In this document: positions 58,302 through 64,000 of the stretch, one piece after another
Layout of the letters: every line of letters begins with the position of its first letter
How positions within the stretch are numbered: position 1 is the stretch's first letter
Origin: Arthrobacter zhaoxinii
GTDB taxonomy: Bacteria > Actinomycetota > Actinomycetes > Actinomycetales > Micrococcaceae
DNA: 64,000 bases
NCBI RefSeq assembly: GCF_024385505.1
Contig: NZ_JANFLT010000002.1
Span: 124,001-188,000 of the forward strand
Direction: 5' to 3'
Translations under genes and position numbers: made by a program
The notes under the pieces: generated by a model
The model's database searches: none
Told to the model about the DNA's origin: nothing
The model's input: the letters and a program-made list of their open reading frames with translations, nothing else

Positions 58302-59300
58302 TCATTTCTTACCCGGCTTTGACGGCTTCGGCGAGCGCTCCTCACCGGAATACTGCGCTTCAATGTCCTTGCTCCAGGCCCGCGCGTATAGGCCGAGGAC
58401 GGCCTGTTCCCTGAACGGGAAGCCCAGCCGGTTGAGCGCTAACTGGCTTGCCCCCGTAGCCAGCTGCTGCGCGCTGCGACTGATGCGTTGCTTGTCTGCC
58501 CGGTACAAATAGTCATCGATGGCCCTTGCCCACCGCTTCCGCCAGATATCCACTGCCGGCTCTGAGGCCAGGGCGGCCATCACTCGATGTGCGGGTACAA
58601 CCCGGGGTGCCATCCGGGCCATCATTGCCCTGCGCGCTTGCTCAGACTGCGGGCCGTAAGATCCCGTGCAGGCGTGCAGATGGGCGTTCCAGTAGTAGTC
58701 CCAGCTTGTAGTCCTGCGGTCGGGCCAAACGGCGGACCGGGGTCCCCGCATCATGGCGTGGCCGGTGTCGAAGAGAAGCAGTGCGGCCAGCATCGAGCGC
58801 ATGTTGAGGCTGGGAAAGCGGTTGACTGCCCACACGGCCAGGTCCGAGGACACCTCGCAATTCTCGGCTATCAGCTCCAGGCCCTTTGGTCCACCGAACC
58901 GTGCAAGTGCGGCTTCCACCACCTCAGGTACCGGTTCGCCCGGAGGTGGCGGATAAGCGATGCCCGGAGAGTGGGAGATCTTTACGGTACCCAGCGTGGC
59001 AACGTTTTCGTCCGCCAGCGCGTGCGCAAACTTCCATAGGCGCTTAACGGCATCGTCGGGAGCACGCAAATGCAGGAGCACGGCCTGATGGTCGGATTCC
59101 AGGCTGCGTGAAAACCGAAACCGTCCCCCCTCCCCGGTCCGTAGTTGGGAAGTCAGAGGGGCCACAATATGGCGGACTATTTCGTCGCCGACATTCTTAC
59201 GCTCCGGCTCAATGGTCAGGATGGACCACAGGGTGGTGGTGCTGGGGTGCTGCTGCGCAGGAAGGGTAGCTGCTCCTCGATGAACTGTATTCGATTGCAT
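58302..59300 (-). CDS. Thiopeptide/lantibiotic-type biosynthesis C-terminal domain protein (SpaB_C-like)
   Basis: A 332-residue stand-alone protein of the family fused to LanB dehydratases or found alone as thiopeptide cyclase-like enzymes. Recognisable parts: LWSILTIEPERKNVGDEIVR, GRFRFSRSLESDHQAVLLHL, VPEVVEAALARFGGPKGLEL, CEVSSDLAVWAV and a C-terminal LNRLGFPFREQAVLGLYARA. In known systems it eliminates glutamate from, or cyclises, a dehydrated peptide. No LanB, cyclase, transporter or precursor gene lies nearby, so it may be an orphan or a reassigned protein. No clear ribosome binding site. Confidence 0.7.
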   Translation of the reverse strand: MQSNTVHRGAATLPAQQHPSTTTLWSILTIEPERKNVGDEIVRHIVAPLTSQLRTGEGGRFRFSRSLESDHQAVLLHLRAPDDAVKRLWKFAHALADENVATLGTVKISHSPGIAYPPPPGEPVPEVVEAALARFGGPKGLELIAENCEVSSDLAVWAVNRFPSLNMRSMLAALLLFDTGHAMMRGPRSAVWPDRRTTSWDYYWNAHLHACTGSYGPQSEQARRAMMARMAPRVVPAHRVMAALASEPAVDIWRKRWARAIDDYLYRADKQRISRSAQQLATGASQLALNRLGFPFREQAVLGLYARAWSKDIEAQYSGEERSPKPSKPGKK

Positions 59301-59566
59301 GACGCGGCTCGTTTCATCCCCGAAAATGATTTCTGGACTTCGCTAGGTGTAGTGCCTACACACTGTGGTCCCGAAATGTGAATGTCCATACTGGCTCCTA
59401 GAAATTCTCCGTTTGTTCAGGAGCTCTTTTCCTGAGTACGCAGAGCGACTATGGGTTTTGCGAACCAGCAACGCGCACTGCACCGGACCTTCCTGCTACC
59501 CACGCCCCATTGAGACGCGCAATCGGCACCTGGCCGACGAGCTCGCCCGCGGTTGAGGCAGGACCT
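59301..59566. other. Interval upstream of the SpaB_C-like gene
   Basis: On the leftward strand an ATG at 59389 with GGAG six bases ahead starts a 57-codon frame that ends at 59216 inside the SpaB_C-like gene, in another frame. The peptide has Cys, Ser and Thr residues but no known leader motif. A small palindrome TGTAG-TGC-CTACA lies at about 59347-59359. Nothing else recognised. Confidence 0.3.
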
Positions 59567-60082
59567 TCACCAAGACGCCTGGATGCGCCTGGCCCGCCGC
59601 CTCACCGCCGCATCCGAGCGTGCCTTAGCCGCGGAAGCAACGCCGCCGCCCCCGAAGAAAAGCGCACCCGCGGTCCACCAGCTCCCATACCGGTGTTCCC
59701 AGCCCTCGATGACGGCGTCGGACGGATCATCGGGGTTATAGAACACGTTCACGGGCTCTCCCGAATGAATTGCCGGCGCGTTCCGCCGGGCGACAGGCCA
59801 CCCCTTCCGCACCACGTGATCCAGCCGCTGCGGAGACGGACCATACCGGCTCTGGGCGGAGAAGCTCACGCTGGCGATGGTCTCTCGGATGCGTCCGGCA
59901 GGCCGCTCCCGCGAAGAGAGCACCGTGCCGACGGCGACCGTCCCGCCGTCGATCAGCTGCCGGTCCGCGTGTGCACCGTACACCCCGTACCCGCCCATCA
60001 AGGCTCCCATCAGGATGGAGACGACAGCCAGCAGCATCGGCCGTTCCAGCCGCGGCCTTCTATTCCGCCTCCACGCACGCAT
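59567..60082 (-). CDS. DUF3592-like membrane protein
   Basis: A 171-residue protein with an N-terminal basic stretch, a helix MLLAVVSILMGALMGGYGVY, an extracytoplasmic domain of about 80 residues (GGTVAVGTVLSSRE, GEPVNVFYNPDDPSDAVIEG) and a second helix GSWWTAGALFFGGGGVA, then an Arg-rich end. The VxVxYxPxDPxxA core is typical of DUF3592. Role unknown. No operon partner. Confidence 0.7.
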   Translation of the reverse strand: MRAWRRNRRPRLERPMLLAVVSILMGALMGGYGVYGAHADRQLIDGGTVAVGTVLSSRERPAGRIRETIASVSFSAQSRYGPSPQRLDHVVRKGWPVARRNAPAIHSGEPVNVFYNPDDPSDAVIEGWEHRYGSWWTAGALFFGGGGVASAAKARSDAAVRRRARRIQASW

Positions 60083-60156
60083 TCCTCTTCACCCCGGCGC
60101 CATAATACTGCCCTCGGGCGTGGCCGTGAGGCGTCGCACCGCGGCGGGACGACGGC

Positions 60157-60726
60157 TTAACCGTCGAGGGGGCGGATTACCCGTGCCGGTGAACCCACGG
60201 CCAGGGACCGCACCGGAACGTTCTTGGTGACGACGGCGCCGGCGGCCACCACGGAATCGTCGCCGATGCTGACGCCGGGCAGCGCCGTGACATTGGAGCC
60301 GAGCCAGACGTTCCGACCCAAGGTCACGGGTGCGGGGTGCATGTCCGCGCGCCGGCCCGGTGTCAGATCGTGGTTCAGCGTGGCGAGGACGACGTTGTGG
60401 CCGATCAGGCAGTCGTCCCCGATGGTGATGCCGCCCTGGTCCTGGAACCGGCAGCCGGCGTTGATAAACACCCGTTTCCCCAGCGTGATGTTCCTGCCGA
60501 AATCGGCGGAGAACGGCGGGAACAGGGCCACGGACTCGTCCACCGGCTTCCCGGTCAGCTGCGACAGCAGCTCCCGCACCCGGGCCGGTTCGTGATAGCC
60601 GCTGTTGAGCTCACCGGTGATCCGCAGGGCAGCCTGGCTGGCGGAGTGCATAGCTTCATGCAGGGGCGATCCGGCGGTAATCGTTTCGCCGGCGTTCAGC
60701 GCTGTGAGCAGCTCGTCGAGGTCCAT
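60157..60726 (-). CDS. Hexapeptide-repeat O-acetyltransferase (maltose/galactoside type)
   Basis: A 189-residue left-handed beta-helix acyltransferase of the LacA/Maa type, which moves acetyl from acetyl-CoA to a sugar. Family marks: N-terminal helical cap SPLHEAMHSASQAALRITGE, GRNITLGKRVFINAGCRFQD, the catalytic histidine in VLATLNHDLTPGRRADM, and VTLGRNVWLGSNVTALPGVS. ATG 60726 has AAGGA at good distance; the frame from 60768 lacks it. Single gene. Confidence 0.88.
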   Translation of the reverse strand: MDLDELLTALNAGETITAGSPLHEAMHSASQAALRITGELNSGYHEPARVRELLSQLTGKPVDESVALFPPFSADFGRNITLGKRVFINAGCRFQDQGGITIGDDCLIGHNVVLATLNHDLTPGRRADMHPAPVTLGRNVWLGSNVTALPGVSIGDDSVVAAGAVVTKNVPVRSLAVGSPARVIRPLDG

Positions 60727-60953
60727 GGGAGTCCTTGTCCGTTGACGTACGTTTTCATACGGTTTCACCGGCGCGAGAGGCTGGCTGATGGAGCAGACTA
60801 TATAAAGTCATCTTTATACTCGTTGATACTTTTTACGACCCAGAAACTAAGAGAAGCTCGGGTGCAGAACACCGTGACCGCGAAAGTGGCCGAACCACGG
60901 CTCCGAGCCGCCTGATCGAGTTCAAGTTGCGCTGCTTAGATTAGGCTGAAACG

Positions 60954-61592
60954 GTGACGCACAGCTTCGATAAGGATTACTGGGAACAGCATTGGCACGA
61001 GGCCCCCGAGACGGCCACGGCCGCTCCTGAAGCGACCCTGCCGAACCCCTACGTCCAGCGCATCGCCCGCGAGCTGTCCCCCGGCACGGCGCTCGACGCC
61101 GGCTGCGGCACCGGCACCGAAGCCCTGGAACTTGCCGCTCACGGCTGGAACGTCACCGGCGCGGACTTATCCTCCACAGCCCTCGAAACGGCCGCCCGGC
61201 AAGCCGCCAACCGGCCCCTTCCCGGCAGCGTGACCTGGATCGAAGCGGATCTGGTCTCCTGGGAACCGGGACGCCGGTTCGAACTCGTGATGACCAACTA
61301 TGCCCATCCGGCCATGCCGCAGCTGGCGTTTTACCAGCGGATCATGGACTGGGTGGCCCCCGGCGGGACGCTGCTGATTGTCGGCCACGCCCACGACCCG
61401 GCCGCCATGACCGCCCACGGGCACCATCCGCCGGACGAAGCCACCGTCACCGCTGAAGACGTTGCTGCACTTCTGGATCCGGCGGAATGGACAATCACCA
61501 TTGCCGACCGGCAGTCCCGCACCCTCACCGCGCCGGACGGGCAGACCGTCACCCTGCCCGACGTCGTCGTCTCCGCCACCCGGCGGAACTAG
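60954..61592 (+). CDS. SAM-dependent methyltransferase
   Basis: A 212-residue class I methyltransferase. Motif I is ALDAGCGTGTEALELAAHGW, motif II VTGADLSSTALETAA, and motif IV LVMTNYAHPAM. The N-terminus (FDKDYWEQHWHEA) is like tellurite-resistance TehB or thiopurine-type methyltransferases. Starts at GTG 60954 with no ribosome binding site and a TTAGATTAGGCT -10-like run just upstream, so it may be leaderless. Substrate unknown. Confidence 0.85.
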   Translation: MTHSFDKDYWEQHWHEAPETATAAPEATLPNPYVQRIARELSPGTALDAGCGTGTEALELAAHGWNVTGADLSSTALETAARQAANRPLPGSVTWIEADLVSWEPGRRFELVMTNYAHPAMPQLAFYQRIMDWVAPGGTLLIVGHAHDPAAMTAHGHHPPDEATVTAEDVAALLDPAEWTITIADRQSRTLTAPDGQTVTLPDVVVSATRRN

Positions 61593-61631
61593 GCCACCCG
61601 GCCACGCACCGGAGCCCGGCGCCCCGCGAAC

Positions 61632-62378
61632 CTAACCGTCGCGCCAGGAACCCCGCAGGGTCTCAATGCCGTCCAGCAGCACGTCCAGCCCGACAGCGAA
61701 CTCCGCGTCGTAGTCGTAGCCTTCCTTCGCCAGCTCACCCACCACTTCGAGCAGGTACGGATAGCGGGCCGCGGCCTCCGCAGATTCACCGTCGCGGGTG
61801 GCCGCAGCCGCCGCGGCCGACTCCTCCGGGGTCTCGAAGGACAGGGTCTTCTGCTGCAGGGCGAAGCCGTACACGTAGGCATCCAGCAGGCTGGTGACGT
61901 GGACGGTGCTGCGGAAGGAAAAGCCGCTCTCCCGCAGGCAGCCCAGCAGCGCGTTGTGCTGGCGTAGGTTCTCCGGCCCCGGCCGGCCCGCCGCCTCCAT
62001 CAGTCCCACGGCCCAGCGGTGCGTAACCAGCGCGGACCGGAGTGAAGCGGCACGAACGCGCAGAGCCTGCTTCCAGCCGTGCCCGCTGTCCGGCTCCGTG
62101 ACCTCCGCCCAGACCAGGTCCACCATGCCCTCGAGCAGTTCCTGCTTATTCGCCACATGCTTGTACAGCGCCATCGGCACCACGCCGAGTTCCTGGGAAA
62201 GCGTGCGCATGGTGAAGCCGTCGATGCCCGCCTGATCGGCCAGTACGACGCCGGCGCGGAGCACGGCGTCCCGGTTCAGGCGCGCGCGGCGCGCGGACGC
62301 TTCCTGCTGCCGTACCTTCGGTACCTGTCCCACAGAGCCGCCTTCCTGGAATTTGGTGCTTGACAGAGTGTACGTCAT
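61632..62378 (-). CDS. TetR family transcriptional regulator
   Basis: A 248-residue TetR-type repressor with HTH GIDGFTMRTLSQELGVVPMALYKHV (written in parts: FTMRTLSQELGV, VPMALYKHVANK) and a TetR_C_1-type ligand domain. Divergent from the DUF4386 gene. ATG 62378 lies inside one of the two operators, so GTG 62333 may be the real start, which would give about 233 residues. Both operators in the shared promoter imply that it represses the membrane protein gene and itself. Confidence 0.9.
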   Translation of the reverse strand: MTYTLSSTKFQEGGSVGQVPKVRQQEASARRARLNRDAVLRAGVVLADQAGIDGFTMRTLSQELGVVPMALYKHVANKQELLEGMVDLVWAEVTEPDSGHGWKQALRVRAASLRSALVTHRWAVGLMEAAGRPGPENLRQHNALLGCLRESGFSFRSTVHVTSLLDAYVYGFALQQKTLSFETPEESAAAAAATRDGESAEAAARYPYLLEVVGELAKEGYDYDAEFAVGLDVLLDGIETLRGSWRDG

Positions 62379-62415
62379 ACACCTAGGTTCGTCGCATCAG
62401 GTGTACGCAGTACAC
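62360..62415. promoter_or_regulatory. Promoter and double TetR operator
   Basis: Rightward promoter TTGACA (62360-62365), 18-base spacer, TAGGTT (62384-62389). Operator 1, GTGTACGTCATACAC (62368-62382), fills the spacer; operator 2, GTGTACGCAGTACAC (62401-62415), lies at the transcription start. Their centres are 33 bases apart, about three helical turns. Both share GTGTACG...TACAC, so one repressor should bind both. Confidence 0.75.
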
Positions 62416-62435
62416 CTTCGGCCGACAGGAGCACC

Positions 62436-63164
62436 ATGCACGCCTCCAACCGGACCGCCCGGACCGCCGGGATCCTCTTCCTCCTCACCTTCGCCTCCGC
62501 CATCGCCGGGGCTGCGCTCTACGCACCGCTGCTGACCGACCCGGACTACGTCGCCGGACCCGGTGCGGACACCCGGATCCTGCTCGGAGCGGTCTGCGAA
62601 CTGGTGCTGATCGTCGCGAACATCGGCACCGCCGTCGTGCTGTTCCCCGTCCTCCGCCGGCACAGCGAGACCGCTGCGGTCGGCTATGTCGCGGCGCGAA
62701 TCATGGAATGCGCGCTGATTGCCGTCGGGATCCTCAGCGTGCTCACCGCCGTGACGCTGCGGCAGAGCGCCGGGGCCGACGCCGGGGAGTATCTTCCCGT
62801 TGCCCGGGCGCTGGTGGCGGTGCACGGCTGGACCTTCCTGCTCGGCCCGGGGTTCGTGGTGGGCATCGGTAACGGGCTGCTGCTGGGGTTCCTGATGTAC
62901 CGCTCGCACCTGGTGCCGCGGCCGATGGCCCTGTTCGGCCTGATTGGCGGTCCGCTGATGTCACTGTCCGGCCTGGCCGTGCTTTTCGGCGCCTACGGGC
63001 AGTCCTCGGTGCCGTCCGCGCTGGCCACCCTTCCGGAGATCATCTGGGAGGCCTCGCTGGGGATTTACCTGACAGTGGCCGGCTTCCGCCGGCCGCGGAA
63101 GGCCCGCACGGACAGGGTGCTTCCGCGCCACTCTGTGCGCCGGCTCGTCGGCATGCTCCACTGA
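62436..63164 (+). CDS. DUF4386 membrane protein
   Basis: A 242-residue membrane protein of the DUF4386 family with six to seven helices (TAGILFLLTFASAIAGAALY, CELVLIVANIGTAVVLFPVL, AARIMECALIAVGILSVLTA and others). Function unknown. Signature segments are VLRRHSETAAVGYVAARIME and PRPMALFGLIGGPLM. Controlled by the TetR operator pair just upstream; a 20-base leader separates operator 2 from the ATG. Confidence 0.85.
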   Translation: MHASNRTARTAGILFLLTFASAIAGAALYAPLLTDPDYVAGPGADTRILLGAVCELVLIVANIGTAVVLFPVLRRHSETAAVGYVAARIMECALIAVGILSVLTAVTLRQSAGADAGEYLPVARALVAVHGWTFLLGPGFVVGIGNGLLLGFLMYRSHLVPRPMALFGLIGGPLMSLSGLAVLFGAYGQSSVPSALATLPEIIWEASLGIYLTVAGFRRPRKARTDRVLPRHSVRRLVGMLH

Positions 63165-63206
63165 TCCCTGACAAGCAACCACGCCCCAATGAAGGAGCAC
63201 ACCCCC

Positions 63207-64000
63207 ATGCCCGCCTCCGAATCTTCCCTCACTAGCTACGCGGACCTGCTCGCCGCCGTAGCCCCCGCCGGCGACTCCCGGCCGATTCTCGATCCGGCCA
63301 CCGGTGAACTCGTCGCCGAGGCCCCAGTGCACACCGTCGATGATCTCGAAAAAGCCGTCGCCGCCGCCCGCGCCGCCCAGCCGTCCTGGGCCGGCCTCGG
63401 CCATTCCGGCCGCCGGGAATCGCTGAACCGCGCGGCCGACGCCATTGACGCCGCTGCCGAAGGGCTCGCCGAGCTCCTCTCCCGCGAGCAGGGCAAGCCG
63501 CTGAACGGACCGAACGCCCGCTTCGAGGTCGGCGGGGCAGCCGCGTGGCTGCGCGCCGCGGCGTTGTTCGATCTGGAGCCCGAGGTGCTGGTGGACGACG
63601 ACGGCGGCCGCGCCGAACTGCATTACCGCCCCCTCGGCGTCGTGGGCGCCATCGGGCCGTGGAACTGGCCCATGATGATCAGCATCTGGCAGCTCGCCCC
63701 CGCCCTGCGGATGGGCAACACCGTGGTGATGAAGCCCTCCGAATACACTCCCCTGTCCGTGCTCGCCCTGGCGGCCGTACTCAACCAGGTACTGCCGGCC
63801 GATGTGCTGCATGTGGTCTCCGGCGGCCGCGACGTCGGAGAAACCCTCGCCGCCCACCCGGACGTGGACAAGATCATGTTCACCGGGTCCACCGCCACCG
63901 GCAAGGCCATCATCCGCTCCTCCGCGGACACCGTGAAGCGCCTGACCCTGGAGCTCGGCGGCAACGACGCCGGCATCGTCCTGCCCGACGCCGATCCAAA
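63207..64000 (+). CDS. Aldehyde dehydrogenase, partial (runs off right edge)
   Basis: About 264 N-terminal residues are visible from ATG 63207, which has GAAGGAG upstream; no stop occurs before the window ends. Marks: VVGAIGPWNWPMMISIWQLA, NTVVMKPSEYTPLS, IMFTGSTATGKAI and catalytic Glu in LTLELGGNDAGIV. The catalytic Cys would lie beyond the edge. Resembles the ALDH-PMSDH/PhnY group of medium-size ALDHs. It follows the DUF4386 gene by 42 bases and may be in the same operon. Confidence 0.88.
   Translation, partial: MPASESSLTSYADLLAAVAPAGDSRPILDPATGELVAEAPVHTVDDLEKAVAAARAAQPSWAGLGHSGRRESLNRAADAIDAAAEGLAELLSREQGKPLNGPNARFEVGGAAAWLRAAALFDLEPEVLVDDDGGRAELHYRPLGVVGAIGPWNWPMMISIWQLAPALRMGNTVVMKPSEYTPLSVLALAAVLNQVLPADVLHVVSGGRDVGETLAAHPDVDKIMFTGSTATGKAIIRSSADTVKRLTLELGGNDAGIVLPDADP

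Noticed and set aside
59216-59389. RiPP precursor peptide for the SpaB_C-like protein
   Set aside because: The frame overlaps the enzyme gene in another frame, ends in a Pro-rich tail and has no leader or core motif.

Overview
The window is a high-GC, gene-dense chromosomal segment. Gene content and protein style point to an actinobacterium of the Micrococcaceae, most like Arthrobacter: a complete urate-to-allantoin operon, an Mn/Fe-type homoprotocatechuate dioxygenase close to Arthrobacter MndD, PadR, GntR-FCD and TetR regulators, GTG starts and many 1-4 base gene overlaps. No rRNA, tRNA, CRISPR array, intact transposase or origin was recognised. The species call is inference; no marker gene is present.

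Layout. (1) 1-9170: purine catabolism. A leftward operon uraD-uraH-uricase-DUF6986-(S)-ureidoglycine aminohydrolase (cut by the left edge) is followed by a DUF3995 gene and a rightward xanthine dehydrogenase operon (xdhC, FAD subunit, fused Fe-S/Mo subunit). The xdhC leader folds into a compact structure that holds its ribosome binding site. (2) 9275-16241: desaturase, PadR unit, lipoprotein, DHDPS-family enzyme, a 150-base inverted-repeat element between two gene remnants, and a GT87 mannosyltransferase. (3) 16362-28533: a catabolic block of unknown substrate (mycofactocin-type SDR, extradiol dioxygenase, two FAH hydrolases, cyclase, FAD monooxygenase, amidohydrolase), convergent with a sugar-type ABC importer operon that ends in a LysR gene. 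A CRP/GlxR-like site lies upstream of the binding-protein gene. (4) 28765-36921: GNAT, a MarR/hydrolase pair, a damaged acyl-CoA synthetase gene, a bile-salt-hydrolase-family gene, a coupled nitroreductase-like/PaaK-like pair and an M23 peptidase. (5) 37006-37470: noncoding repeats. (6) 37489-45504: leftward homoprotocatechuate operon (HpaG-RraA fusion, GntR, HpaE, HpaD, HpaH, HpaI, MFS transporter).

(7) 45600-47420: a visibly AT-richer island with a TIR-like nucleotide-binding (CAP12/Pycsar-type) gene and two tiny membrane-protein genes; this looks like an acquired defence locus. (8) 47546-64000: a mixed region of envelope proteins, an aldehyde dehydrogenase, an Old Yellow Enzyme, a bactofilin-like membrane protein, an aldo/keto reductase, two paralogous TM2+Ltp proteins flanking a MOSC gene, a stand-alone thiopeptide/lantibiotic-type C-terminal protein, an acetyltransferase, a methyltransferase, a TetR/DUF4386 pair with a readable operator-promoter, and a second aldehyde dehydrogenase cut by the right edge.

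How the parts work together: xanthine is oxidised to urate by the xdh products, and urate goes through 5-hydroxyisourate and OHCU to allantoin by the divergent operon. The hpa operon takes homoprotocatechuate toward pyruvate and succinic semialdehyde; the initial 4-hydroxyphenylacetate hydroxylase and the HpaF isomerase are not in the window. The best candidates for something undescribed are the TIR island with its small membrane proteins, the duplicated TM2-Ltp proteins, the structured xdhC leader, the unassigned catabolic cluster and the nitroreductase/PaaK pair.
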